This document shows, piece by piece, positions 18,489 through 28,083 of a stretch of 64,000 nucleotides of DNA (the first letter of the stretch is position 1; the number at the start of each line of letters is the position of its first letter). Under the pieces are notes generated by a model. That model did no database searches. It was not told the origin of the DNA and was given only the letters and a program-made list of their open reading frames with translations. The stretch is from Arthrobacter pascens (GTDB lineage: Bacteria > Actinomycetota > Actinomycetes > Actinomycetales > Micrococcaceae): the NCBI RefSeq assembly GCF_017052465.1, contig NZ_JAFHKT010000141.1, forward strand, positions 103,458 to 167,457. Reading direction: 5' to 3'. A program made the translations under genes and the position numbers.

Positions 18489-19822
18489 TTGACATCAGCC
18501 CTCGCCGACGCCGCGAAGTCATCGATGCTCTTCGTAGGGGCACGGTGCCTCAGCAAGGGCTTGATGTTCTGGCAGTGGGCCTGAATAGATTCGATCCAGC
18601 CATTTCCCACGAACTCGAATCCGTTGCCACGGGCGGTGCAGTTTTTAAGGCGGTCCGCGGTGAATATGGATCCGGCAAGACCTTCTTTGCGCGTTGGCTC
18701 GTGGAGGCGGCCAAGAAGCGTGGATTCGCGACTGCCGAGATGCAGGTTTCAGAGACAGAAACACCTCTGCATCGACTTGAGACGGTATATCGTCGGGTGA
18801 CTGAGAATCTTGCGACTTCCGAATTCGCACCGAGCGCGTTACGAGAGATCGTCGACGGTTGGTTCTTTGCACTTGAGCAGGATGTGATTGCTGCCGGTTC
18901 CGCTTCCCGTGAGGATCCTGAGGCATTTGACGATGCTGTCGTGGCTCTCATGGAACGCAGGTTGGAGCGGGTAACACGCACAGCGCCTGCATTCTCAGCG
19001 GTGCTCCGCGCTTACCGTGAGGCGCTTCAGGTTTCCGACGCCGGTCAGGCGGAAGGACTTCTTGCCTGGCTGGGTGGTCAGCCTCACGTGGCAGCCTCCA
19101 TACGACGAACGGCAGGAATCAGAGGAGAACTCGACCATTTCGGCGCTCTTGGCTCGCTACAGGGTCTTCTCGCCATTCTCCGGGACAGTGAGTACAAGGG
19201 CCTTGTCATCGTTCTTGATGAGGTCGAAACGCTCCAACGGGTCCGCTCCGACGTTCGCGAGAAGTCGCTGAACGCGCTTCGACAGCTGGTTGATGAAGTA
19301 GACGCGGGACGCTTTCCTGGCCTCTACATTCTGATGACTGGTACCCCTGCTTTCTATGACGGCCCCCAGGGCATGCAACGGCTCCAACCCTTAGCACAGC
19401 GCTTAGCAGTTGATTTCAACACCGACAGCCGGTTCGACAACCCTCGCGCGGCCCAGATCAGGCTTACAGGGTTCAGCCAGGAATCTCTGGTGGAGCTGGG
19501 CTGCAGGGTGCGGGACATCTACGCCTCGGGCAGCGACACGCCGAACCGCATTTTGTCCATAGTGGATGACCCGTATGTTGGGGTACTAGCACGTGCCATC
19601 TCCGGCGAGCTGGGAGGCCGTACCGGCGTCGCCCCAAGATTATTCGTCAAAAAACTCGTGGGCGATGTTCTGGACCGCGTGGATCAGTTTCCAGATTTCG
19701 ATCCGCGCAGGGACTACGCGCTAACGGTGGCGAATGCTGAGCTCAGCGAGTCAGAACGGGCTGCTTCGAAGATGGGCGAAGTCCGCGGACGATCCGTGGA
19801 CGATGTTGACCTCGAAATCTGA
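18485..19822 (+). CDS. brxD: BrxD: P-loop ATPase of type 2 BREX
   Basis: The 445-aa ATP-binding protein has a Walker A motif GEYGSGKTFF near residues 58-67 and a Walker B strand VIVLDEVE near residue 242. These are features of the BREX BrxD/DUF2791 family. A conserved C-terminal region follows the ATPase core. In type 2 BREX, brxD and brxHI are partner genes that are usually encoded next to the pgl genes. Here they lie downstream of pglZ. The ATG overlaps the pglZ stop by four bases, and only two bases separate its stop from brxHI. The exact biochemical task of BrxD is not established; loading or regulating the helicase is plausible. Confidence 0.92.
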   Translation: MIDISPRRRREVIDALRRGTVPQQGLDVLAVGLNRFDPAISHELESVATGGAVFKAVRGEYGSGKTFFARWLVEAAKKRGFATAEMQVSETETPLHRLETVYRRVTENLATSEFAPSALREIVDGWFFALEQDVIAAGSASREDPEAFDDAVVALMERRLERVTRTAPAFSAVLRAYREALQVSDAGQAEGLLAWLGGQPHVAASIRRTAGIRGELDHFGALGSLQGLLAILRDSEYKGLVIVLDEVETLQRVRSDVREKSLNALRQLVDEVDAGRFPGLYILMTGTPAFYDGPQGMQRLQPLAQRLAVDFNTDSRFDNPRAAQIRLTGFSQESLVELGCRVRDIYASGSDTPNRILSIVDDPYVGVLARAISGELGGRTGVAPRLFVKKLVGDVLDRVDQFPDFDPRRDYALTVANAELSESERAASKMGEVRGRSVDDVDLEI

Positions 19823-19824
19823 TC

Positions 19825-21930
19825 ATGGGTGACCCAACTGGACTGAACGAAGCTGTCGAGTATCACATTGTGAATTCGCTGGGGTGGTCCACGTTGCGAC
19901 CGCTCCAGCGAACTGCAGTCAAGCCAATTCGTTCGGGATCGGACTGCCTTCTACTTGCCCCCACTGCCGGTGGCAAAACAGAAGCGGCAGTCTTTCCCTT
20001 ACTCTCCGAGATGATAGACCGTGAATGGACCGGCCTATCCGTCCTGTACGTGACACCCCTCCGGGCGCTTCTGAACAACCTGCAGCCCCGCATCAACTCA
20101 TATGCCTCATGGGTCGGCCGGCGCGCCGAGCTCTGGCACGGGGACGTTGGGCCGTCCCAGCGCAGGCGCATCCTCAGCAATCCCTCGGAAATACTTCTGA
20201 CGACCCCGGAATCACTGGAATCGATGTTGGTTTCGCGGCGCGTGGACCATGCTTCTTTCTTCGCCAACATCAGGGCAATCGTTGTTGATGAAGTCCACGC
20301 CTTCGCTGGTGACGATCGCGGTTGGCACCTGCTGTCTGTCCTTCAGCGAATTCAGCGAATTGCGGGTAGACCTATTCAGCGGATTGGTCTGTCGGCCACC
20401 GTAGGAAATCCGCAGCAAATACTGGATTGGCTGCAAGGATCGGCCTTGTCTAAGGGAAAGTCGTCCGCCATCGTATCGGAAGAAGCCGCACAGGCTAATG
20501 ATGTGGAAGTTGTGCTGGACTATGTCGGATCAATCGACAACGCAGCCCAGGTCATTTCCAAGCTGCATCGTGGAGAGAAACGGCTCGCATTTTGCGTTTC
20601 GCGATCAGATTGTGAAGAACTGGCCTATGCGCTGAGACAACGCGGAGTCACTGCATTCGTCTCTCACGCATCTCTCTCCGCAGACGAACGCAGGCTGAGC
20701 GAACAAGCATTTGCGGAGAGTCGTGACTGCGTAATCGCTGCTACATCCACCCTGGAACTCGGCATCGACGTCGGCGATCTGGACCGAGTAATTCAAATCG
20801 ACTCAACCTGGACCGTCTCCTCGTTCCTGCAACGACTGGGACGCACGGGGCGGCGATCTGGCACGCGCCGCAATGCGCTTTTCCTTGCGACTAACTACGA
20901 CACACTGCTCCGAGCGGCCGCTGTCTTGTTGCTCTGGAAGCGTGGTTTCGTCGAGGCAGTCGAACCACCGGCAGCACCCAACCATATAGCCGCTCAACAG
21001 ATATTGGCCTTGGCTTTGCAAGAGGGGCAGTTCTCGCCTGGTTCGTTAACGCACTGGTGGGGCGATCTTCCCGTGATGGACAATGCCGGCGATATTCTGA
21101 AGTTCCTCCGCGACGACGAGTTCCTTGCGGAAGACGGCGGTTTTCTCTTCATCGGTCCTCAGGCCGAAAAGAAATTTGGCCGCCGGTACTTCATGGACCT
21201 GTTGAGCGCTTTTACCGCGGCGCCTGAATTGACCGTGATCGCAGGCCAGCGGGAAATAGGCTCCGTGGCGCCAATAAGTTTGGTAGCCACCGGTCCAGAG
21301 GGTGCGGCCCGAAAGCTGTTGCTTTCTGGACGCTCGTGGCTCGTGGAGGCGGTGGACTGGGATCGGCATGTTGTGCGCGTAAGCGAAATGGCCGAAAAAG
21401 GAGCTTCGCGATGGCAGAGCGGAAGCGTCGCAGAATCCTACGAGATGATGCAGGCCATGCGGGAGATCCTCTTAGGTGCAACGCCGGACGTGCAAATCTC
21501 TAGGCGCGCTCAAGAACATATGCCCCAACTCCGTGCGAGCCAGTCTGGAACGGTGGAGAAGTCGGGCCTCGTCATCCACCGCTCCGAGGAGAGCCAAGTT
21601 TTTTGGACCTGGGCGGGATTGAAGGCCAACCTCACGTTGCAGGCTGCTCTGGGAATCGACGATGCGCATGCCGATAACGCAATGATCCGTTTGCCAACTT
21701 CGGTGACCATTGCTGATATTCGCGAAGCTGCGAGCCGAGTGGCTTTCGCGCTGCCGTTCGTCCCCCCGCAGATGATTCAGGGGTTGAAGTTCTCTGCTGC
21801 CCTGCCGATGGAATTGGCAGTAGGCACGCTGGCTGACCGCGTGCGAGATCCACAGGCAGCTGCCGTTAGCTCTTCCTCATCCATATCAGTAGTAGAAGTT
21901 TCCAAGCAGGAAGGTCTGGTCAACGATTGA
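19825..21930 (+). CDS. brxHI: BrxHI: Lhr-like DEAD/H helicase of type 2 BREX
   Basis: The 701-aa superfamily 2 helicase shows the full motif set: APTAGGKT (motif I, residues about 45-52), DEVH (motif II, from residue 155), SATVG (motif III) and QRLGRTGRRSG (motif VI). The arrangement resembles Lhr-type helicases, which is the class described for BrxHI. It should move on or unwind nucleic acid using ATP as part of the exclusion machinery. It starts two bases after brxD ends. The stop is embedded in a TTGA overlap with the following 541-aa gene, which implies that gene is translated from the same message. Confidence 0.93.
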   Translation: MGDPTGLNEAVEYHIVNSLGWSTLRPLQRTAVKPIRSGSDCLLLAPTAGGKTEAAVFPLLSEMIDREWTGLSVLYVTPLRALLNNLQPRINSYASWVGRRAELWHGDVGPSQRRRILSNPSEILLTTPESLESMLVSRRVDHASFFANIRAIVVDEVHAFAGDDRGWHLLSVLQRIQRIAGRPIQRIGLSATVGNPQQILDWLQGSALSKGKSSAIVSEEAAQANDVEVVLDYVGSIDNAAQVISKLHRGEKRLAFCVSRSDCEELAYALRQRGVTAFVSHASLSADERRLSEQAFAESRDCVIAATSTLELGIDVGDLDRVIQIDSTWTVSSFLQRLGRTGRRSGTRRNALFLATNYDTLLRAAAVLLLWKRGFVEAVEPPAAPNHIAAQQILALALQEGQFSPGSLTHWWGDLPVMDNAGDILKFLRDDEFLAEDGGFLFIGPQAEKKFGRRYFMDLLSAFTAAPELTVIAGQREIGSVAPISLVATGPEGAARKLLLSGRSWLVEAVDWDRHVVRVSEMAEKGASRWQSGSVAESYEMMQAMREILLGATPDVQISRRAQEHMPQLRASQSGTVEKSGLVIHRSEESQVFWTWAGLKANLTLQAALGIDDAHADNAMIRLPTSVTIADIREAASRVAFALPFVPPQMIQGLKFSAALPMELAVGTLADRVRDPQAAAVSSSSSISVVEVSKQEGLVND

Positions 21931-23552
21931 CGAACTCCGCCGCGCACCCCAGTGCACAGAACACAGACAGCGTGATACAGAAACTCGACGCTTTGATGGA
22001 CAAGGCAAATCGCGGCTTCGAATTGAGGGATTCTGCACCGACTCCCGAAATACTCACAGACCTTCACGAATTCTCTGCCGTCAATCGAGCTGATGAGGTC
22101 TACGGGCTATTGGTTCGGCGCGACAGCGCAGTTCTAGCCGGCTCCTTGTCACGGACGGTGCTGGAGTCGGCCCTGTCAAGTAAATGGATGGGCTCACCCT
22201 CGGGGAGTGCTGCAGCCTTGGAGTCCACTCTGGCCTCGGATCGAGAGTCACTTCACGAGTTCATCTCGAAAAGTGATCTGTCTGTTCCGAACATTGACCG
22301 CTGGTGCAACCCAATTCCGACGGATCGCCTGGCTAGCGCACATGCCGGTCCCGGACTGCCCAATTTCCAGATCGACCTTGCGCGTAGGGTACCGGTTACC
22401 GTTGAAGCAGTGACGGAGCTGCCCGCACCGGTAGCGAATTTGCTGGGCATGTGCGGCCACCTCAACTATGCCTCTACTTGGACTTCTGTCTCGCGGGAGT
22501 CCGGCAATATCGGCGCCACGGCCACGGCCCCCATGGCTGCACTCTTTGCGCAGGTCGCGGGGACTGCGGTTGCCTCTGTCCGAGGTCTGGATTCTGATTC
22601 GACCGTTACCGATCTCATCGATGCCTGCCAGGTTGATCACAAGCTAGACATCAGCGGACTTACAACGCCGAGAAAGTCGGTCGAAAATTTGGTTGCGCGA
22701 CCACCTGCGACAAACTCGCCGTATTCCGATGCTGGGCGCCCGACGCGTCTCGTTAACTCGCTGCTTCGGGAGGCCACCGCGTCAGCTCAGCCACTAGTGG
22801 ACCTCTACACCTGCGCTCCATCCCTAGCGGAGATCGAATCACGTGAAATCAACCTGACGTCGGCGCTTCCCTTCTACACGACGCTGGAGTTATTGCGCGT
22901 CGTCGTTAACTCCCTACGCGATGGAAGCTCGCCTTATCTCCTTGTGTCCGCTTCGCGGCTGCTCTTTGAGCACGGCGCCCGCATTGCTTGGCAAACCCAT
23001 CGGCTTTCCGTCGAGGAAATCGAAAATCGGTATATAGCAGTCATGGACGACGCCACTTACCGCAAGAAATCAATGATCGATCAACTCACTAACCGTGGAG
23101 TAGCGCCCGAGATTAGCGAACGGCTCTTTTACCCTCTGGGGCGTGGCGACTACGCTGTCGACAACATGCGTACGCCAAACGGGACTAAGCGGCCCAGCCT
23201 TGCTTCTCCCGCCGAGCAGCTTCGGGCGCTGGATATCGGCTTCGCCGAACCGGGCTGGGTTGAGCTCGCATATAAGCTGCTATCAAACGGCGTCCACGCC
23301 ACGCCGCTGGGCATGCTCCACACAATTGGCGGTTACTACGACGGGACGCCAGCTTCCGACTGGCTTAGTCCCGAGATGACCGCCCTTGCCCTGGATACGG
23401 CCTGCTTAGGAGCCGCCCTAGCAATGTACGGCATCGTGCCGATACTTCAACACCAGCATGGACTTTCCGATCAGGCTGAGTGGACTCGCGAGCTCATCGG
23501 ACTAAGCAAGAGAGTCCACAATGCTTGCCTGCCGATTCATTTCCTCGGCTAG
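21927..23552 (+). CDS. Unrecognised 541-aa helical protein coupled to the BREX operon
   Basis: The start is TTG 21927, overlapping the brxHI stop by four bases (TTGA), the same junction style seen through the BREX operon. It is therefore very likely the seventh gene of that transcript. No catalytic motif, membrane segment or signal peptide is visible and the protein looks almost all helical. Two segments resemble each other: LSRTVLESALSSKWM near residue 80 and ASRLLFEHGARIAWQ near residue 345, sharing SR-x3-E-x6-W spacing. This suggests an internal duplication of a helical unit. The pattern is loosely reminiscent of DUF5677/Abi-like helical proteins, but I would not assign a family. It is not among the six standard type 2 BREX genes, so a modulator, sensor or abortive-infection role is possible and unproven. 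Confidence 0.8.
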   Translation: MTNSAAHPSAQNTDSVIQKLDALMDKANRGFELRDSAPTPEILTDLHEFSAVNRADEVYGLLVRRDSAVLAGSLSRTVLESALSSKWMGSPSGSAAALESTLASDRESLHEFISKSDLSVPNIDRWCNPIPTDRLASAHAGPGLPNFQIDLARRVPVTVEAVTELPAPVANLLGMCGHLNYASTWTSVSRESGNIGATATAPMAALFAQVAGTAVASVRGLDSDSTVTDLIDACQVDHKLDISGLTTPRKSVENLVARPPATNSPYSDAGRPTRLVNSLLREATASAQPLVDLYTCAPSLAEIESREINLTSALPFYTTLELLRVVVNSLRDGSSPYLLVSASRLLFEHGARIAWQTHRLSVEEIENRYIAVMDDATYRKKSMIDQLTNRGVAPEISERLFYPLGRGDYAVDNMRTPNGTKRPSLASPAEQLRALDIGFAEPGWVELAYKLLSNGVHATPLGMLHTIGGYYDGTPASDWLSPEMTALALDTACLGAALAMYGIVPILQHQHGLSDQAEWTRELIGLSKRVHNACLPIHFLG

Positions 23553-23662
23553 GCGATACAAGAGATGTAGGTGACTACTGCCAACGGCGAGCGGCGCTGC
23601 CGATTTCCCGCACCCACACCACGCCCTCGGCCAAGGCCCGACTCAGGCATGGATCGGTTTCG

Positions 23663-26600
23663 TTACTGCGCCACTGCGGCCGCTGTCGCAAACACGTCTG
23701 CAGGCATCGGGCGGTGCAGCTTCCAGGTGATCGCAATGGGCTTCTCCCCCACATGCTGAACGTATTCGACTTGGCCCAGGCAGGCATACGGAACCGTCAG
23801 ACCAGTCTCGTCGTCCGCCGTGTCCCTCGTGAAGATCAAGATCTTCGAGCCATGCGACGCCCGGTTCAGGTACCGCTTACCCGCCGGGCTTCCGGGTGAC
23901 GTCGCGTTCTGCGACTCCCAGTGGAACAGTTCGGGGCTGATGGCGTAGTCCTTGTACATCGTGGTGGCCGAATGCTTCTTGTCGTCCTTGTTGAGGGTGA
24001 CAAAGAAGGCGTCGGTGGACGTCGCCGGGCACCAGGCAACGCCTTCCCGGTGCTGCACATTCTTGCCAAGCTCCAACGACCCGTACTGCAGGGCCGCCAG
24101 GACCTCTTCGCGCCGGTAGGTCGCGTGCGAAAGCAATGGAACGTGCTGCAGCCCCGCCCCGAGCCCCTTAGCGGCGTGCTTGGATGCAGCCACCCCCAGC
24201 TTCACGATCTGGCGGATCTCGCTGCACACAAACTGGTAGCCGCGCAGGTAGTCCAGTCCGTCGTCGTACGTCTGGAAACCGCCGCCGTCGTCCCACAGCG
24301 TGTAAAACAGCATGCGGGCGAATGTTTGCTCGCGCATTCCTAGCTCCGCGTAGCGGGGCGCTTCGGGGCTGACCAGCATCGAGTAAGCGTAGGCGCGTTC
24401 TGGATCGTCCACATGGATGAGTGCAGCCATACGGCCCAGGAGCTTCTTCTCATCCGCATCCGAGAGCTCCCGGATCCTCCCGCTGAGGGCCACCTCCAAA
24501 GGAGAGAACCCCTCGATCAGCCCCGCCTGTCGAAGGTACCCGGTCCACGAATCCCTGGTTGACCGGTAGATTGACTTCACGTCGTTCCCGGACTGATCCA
24601 GATAGGCCGCCAGCTCCGTCTCGGCATACGAGGCGATGTCCCGGACCAGCTGTGCCCGGTTGAACCGCAGCTGAGCCTTGATGTTATCCAGCACCACCTT
24701 CTGCGCCACCCTGTCCAGCGTGATCTGCGACCCGGACGGCAGATACGGGAACTCCTCCTCGACAGCCTTCTCCAGCTCCTTGCGCCCGTAACCGGTCAGA
24801 GCCCGGTACCGCAGATCGAAGCGGAACTCACGGCGTTGCTGGCCGATGAAGTCCATGACCGTCAGCACCGCCTTGCCCTCGGCACGGCGCAGCCCCCGCC
24901 CCAGCTGCTGTAGGAAAATCGTGGCGCTCTGCGTGGGCCGGAGCATCAGGATGGTGTCCACCTGCGGCAGGTCCAGGCCTTCGTTGAAGAGGTCGACGGC
25001 GAAGATGCAGTTGATCTCCCGCCGACGGAGTCGCTCGAGCGCCGCTGCGCGGTCGGCGTCATCGGTGCTGCCGTCGACCGCAATTGAGGCGATGCCGGCG
25101 CGGTTGAACACTTCGGCCATGTAGTGGGCATGCTGGACCGAGACGCAGAAGCCGATGGCCCGCATCTGGTCGGTACTGGTGACCTTGTCGCGGAGTTCGC
25201 GGATCACCTTGGCGGCGCGGGCGTCGTTGCCGGTGTAGAGGTTGCTCAGCTGTGTGCTGTCGTAATTGCCGCGCTTCCATTCCAGTTGGCTCAGGTCAAC
25301 GTCGTCTGACACGCCGAAGTAGTGGAAAGGCACCAGCAGGTCAGCGTCCAGGGCATCCCACAGCCTCAGCTCACTGGCAGTGCGACCGTCGAAGAACTGC
25401 TTGGCGACGTCGACCCCGTCGCCGCGTTCTGGCGTCGCGGTCAGGCCGAGGAGCTGCTGCGGCTGGAGACAATCCAGTAGCCGGCGGTAGGTGGGCGCCA
25501 TGGCGTGGTGGAATTCATCGATGACCACGACGTCGAAGAAGTCAGGCTCCAGCTGCTCGACGCCGAGCGAAGACAGCGACTGGACGGAGGCGAAGATGTG
25601 CTTCCACTGTGTGTGTTTGTGTTCCCCGACGTAGAGTTCGCCGAAGGTGCCGTCCTGCATGACGTCACGGTAGGTGCGCATCGCCTGTTTCAGGATTTCC
25701 TGCCGGTGGGCAACGAAGAGCAGCTTCAGATCACGGCCGGCAGCCTCGCACAGGCGCTTGTAGTCCAGGGCAGCAATGACGGTCTTGCCGGTGCCGGTGG
25801 CCGCGACCACGAGGTTGTGGTTGAAGCCCTTGAGACGCTCGGCTTCCAGGTCTTCGAGCATCTCCTCCTGGTGGAGGAACGGCTGGACTTCGAGGCCGGT
25901 GGCCGCGCCTGGGACGGCCGTGCGCCGGCCGCCATTGCGATCCAGGGCGGCGTCCAGCTTTTCGCCGTCGCGTTCCGGATCGTAGCTTTGGAAGGCGCGC
26001 TGCTCCCAGTAGCTGTCGAAGGTGACCTCGAACTTTTGCAGAAGCGCGGGCGTTCCGACGGAGCTGAGCCTGACGTTCCATTCGAGGCCATCCAGAAGGG
26101 CTGCCTGGCTCAGGTTGGAGCTGCCGACGTAAGCGGTGTCAAAGCCGGAGTTCCTGCGAAAAAGCCAGGCCTTGGCGTGCAGGCGGGTGGCCTGGGTCTC
26201 GTAGTTGATCTTCACTTCGGCGCCATACCGTGTGACGAGTTCGTCGATGGCGCGGCGTTCCGTGGCGCCCATGTAAGTGGTGGTGATGACGCGGAGTTTC
26301 GCACCGCGCCCCTTGAGCTCTTCGAGCGCCGGCTGGAGAAGGCGGAGGCCGGTCCAGCGGACGAAGGCGCAGAGCAGGTCGACGGTGTTCGCGGACTCGA
26401 TCTCAGCCCTGAGCTCCGCGGCAAGATTCGGCTCGTCCTTGCTGTTGGTCAGCAGCGCTGAGTCACTGAGCTTGATGTTGGGACGGCGGAGTTGCCTGCG
26501 TCTGAGCGTGTCACGGCGGAAAAGAGACTGGAGCTGAGTGGGGCCGGGGCTAATGTGGTCTGACGCGCCCAATTGCTGAAGCAAACGATTCGCCAGGCCG

Positions 26601-26818
26601 ACTCGTTCTGCCGGTTGCGCAGCCTCCAGGGCTCGGCGGACAGCGTCATAGACGTGGCGGGAAAGTATTTCCGATGTGTCTTCAACTTCTACGTCTCCAA
26701 AGCTGGCATGTAGCTCCGACACCCCGTGCAGGCGATGACCCAATGCATCTGTGTTTAGAAGTTCGTACAGGCCGGGCGACAGCTTGTCTGATGCAGGTCC
26801 CCCCAGAAATGAATTCAC
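23663..26818 (-). CDS. PLD-helicase-DUF3427 fusion protein, 1051 aa
   Basis: Three modules are in order. Residues about 130-300 form a PLD-type nuclease-like domain with HAKAWLF followed by VGSSNLSQAALLDG. Residues about 325-640 form a superfamily 2 helicase with AATGTGKT (about 341), DEFHH (about 431), LTATPERGDG and QQLGRGLRR. The C-terminal 350 residues match the DUF3427 architecture, ending with a compact domain that contains KILIFTRDT. Proteins with this layout are common in bacterial defence islands and act on DNA, but their mechanism is not settled. The GTG start at 26818 is supported by continuous homology-like sequence from the N-terminus. It is convergent with the BREX operon, separated by 110 bases, so it is a neighbour and not a member of that transcript. 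Confidence 0.9.
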   Translation of the reverse strand: MNSFLGGPASDKLSPGLYELLNTDALGHRLHGVSELHASFGDVEVEDTSEILSRHVYDAVRRALEAAQPAERVGLANRLLQQLGASDHISPGPTQLQSLFRRDTLRRRQLRRPNIKLSDSALLTNSKDEPNLAAELRAEIESANTVDLLCAFVRWTGLRLLQPALEELKGRGAKLRVITTTYMGATERRAIDELVTRYGAEVKINYETQATRLHAKAWLFRRNSGFDTAYVGSSNLSQAALLDGLEWNVRLSSVGTPALLQKFEVTFDSYWEQRAFQSYDPERDGEKLDAALDRNGGRRTAVPGAATGLEVQPFLHQEEMLEDLEAERLKGFNHNLVVAATGTGKTVIAALDYKRLCEAAGRDLKLLFVAHRQEILKQAMRTYRDVMQDGTFGELYVGEHKHTQWKHIFASVQSLSSLGVEQLEPDFFDVVVIDEFHHAMAPTYRRLLDCLQPQQLLGLTATPERGDGVDVAKQFFDGRTASELRLWDALDADLLVPFHYFGVSDDVDLSQLEWKRGNYDSTQLSNLYTGNDARAAKVIRELRDKVTSTDQMRAIGFCVSVQHAHYMAEVFNRAGIASIAVDGSTDDADRAAALERLRRREINCIFAVDLFNEGLDLPQVDTILMLRPTQSATIFLQQLGRGLRRAEGKAVLTVMDFIGQQRREFRFDLRYRALTGYGRKELEKAVEEEFPYLPSGSQITLDRVAQKVVLDNIKAQLRFNRAQLVRDIASYAETELAAYLDQSGNDVKSIYRSTRDSWTGYLRQAGLIEGFSPLEVALSGRIRELSDADEKKLLGRMAALIHVDDPERAYAYSMLVSPEAPRYAELGMREQTFARMLFYTLWDDGGGFQTYDDGLDYLRGYQFVCSEIRQIVKLGVAASKHAAKGLGAGLQHVPLLSHATYRREEVLAALQYGSLELGKNVQHREGVAWCPATSTDAFFVTLNKDDKKHSATTMYKDYAISPELFHWESQNATSPGSPAGKRYLNRASHGSKILIFTRDTADDETGLTVPYACLGQVEYVQHVGEKPIAITWKLHRPMPADVFATAAAVAQ

Positions 26819-27168
26819 CGCGCCAGGGTATGCGGGATTGGCTCCCTAACCAAACCCTCTTGGCCAGAACAGCGAATACTCGAACGTCTTAGGGGCTCCC
26901 ATACGCGAGCTCAACTCAAGTTCGCATGCCCACGAAAATGGATCCGAAACAAATGCCGAGCATCAATGGCACGCTGCGCTGCAAACGCCCGCACTCCCGA
27001 TCGTAATCAAAAAATTTTGTACGCGTGCTCTGTCCTTGGCCGCAGTAAGCTTCATGCCATGCATACAGGGTCCAAGCCGGTCGCCAGAAACATGACTAAG
27101 GCGAGTCCATCACAGAGATCCGGCAGAGCCCTGTCGAGAGCACGTCCAACTCGGCGGTACGAGGCAAA
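26819..27168. other. Intergenic, divergent upstream region, no gene seen
   Basis: This stretch separates the divergent PLD-helicase and HipA-like genes and should carry both promoters. It is AT-richer than its surroundings around 27000-27030. A TTGTAC near 27017 could serve as a -35 element, but no convincing -10 follows. I see no tRNA, repeat or conserved short frame. Confidence 0.5.
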
Positions 27169-28083
27169 ATGAAGCACTTCGAACGGGTCGACGCTAGTGA
27201 CTGGGAACTCATTGAGGACGAAACCGCGGGAGCCGAAATAAAGTGGTGGTTGCGCGACCCCGAGAACAACAGCTGGCTGTTCAAGTCTGTAACCGTAAAG
27301 GATGGCTTTCGATACGGAGAAGACTGGTCTGAGCTAATCGCCTCACATTTGGCGGGATTGCTTTCAGTCCCCACAGCGCCAATTCAATTGGCACAAAGGG
27401 ATGGCTATGAAGGGAACATTTCACAAAATATAAGACCGGAAACCCATGAATTGCAGCCCGGGAGAGTATGGATGTCCTCCTTGCCCATTCACGGTTACGT
27501 CCCCGGAAACGTTCGCGGAAGGCCTGGCCACTCACTCTCTAACATTTGTAAAGCCTTGGATGGGCTACGCCCTCCGCCTAACAACGAATATCCACACGGC
27601 TTCACTGCATACGATGCTTTCTGTGGTCTTATGATCTTGGATGCCTGGATTTCAAATCGAGACCGACATGACGAAAATTGGTCAGTACTAATCCCACTTA
27701 TTCCGGGCGAGGATAAGCACCTGTGCGGCTCATATGACCTAGCTAGCAGTCTTGGGTTCAACCTACACGAAGAAAAACTGCTTAGGGTCTTGGGCACGCC
27801 TCGCGGCGTTCATGTATGGGCCGAACGTGGCACTGCGCATAGACTGGAACATGTCCCACCTAAGGCGATCACCCTTGTTCAAGCCGCCAAAGCTTCCCTT
27901 GAGCTAGCCAGCGAGGAAGCCAGGCAGTACTGGCTGGCTAGAATCGACAACCTCGACACTACCGCTGCTACGGCTGTCGTTGCACGAGTTCCGGAGATGT
28001 CAGAGGCACGACGTAGGTTTATCACTGAACTTCTATCGATCAACGCAGAAAGGCTGCAAAATGAATGCTGCATCAACGCATGA
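27169..28083 (+). CDS. HipA-like kinase, 304 aa
   Basis: The catalytic signature NRDRHDENW (about residues 163-171) and the metal-binding segment SYDLASSLG (about 189-197) are those of the HipA/CtkA atypical serine kinase group. HipA of toxin-antitoxin systems phosphorylates glutamyl-tRNA synthetase; the target here is unknown. At 304 aa it is shorter than classical HipA (about 440 aa) and lacks the N-terminal HipA_N1-like lobe. The next gene overlaps its end by 23 bases and appears to carry such a lobe, so the toxin may be split in two. The gene is visibly lower in GC than the pgl genes, which hints at separate acquisition. No HipB-like antitoxin with an HTH is encoded nearby. Confidence 0.8.
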   Translation: MKHFERVDASDWELIEDETAGAEIKWWLRDPENNSWLFKSVTVKDGFRYGEDWSELIASHLAGLLSVPTAPIQLAQRDGYEGNISQNIRPETHELQPGRVWMSSLPIHGYVPGNVRGRPGHSLSNICKALDGLRPPPNNEYPHGFTAYDAFCGLMILDAWISNRDRHDENWSVLIPLIPGEDKHLCGSYDLASSLGFNLHEEKLLRVLGTPRGVHVWAERGTAHRLEHVPPKAITLVQAAKASLELASEEARQYWLARIDNLDTTAATAVVARVPEMSEARRRFITELLSINAERLQNECCINA

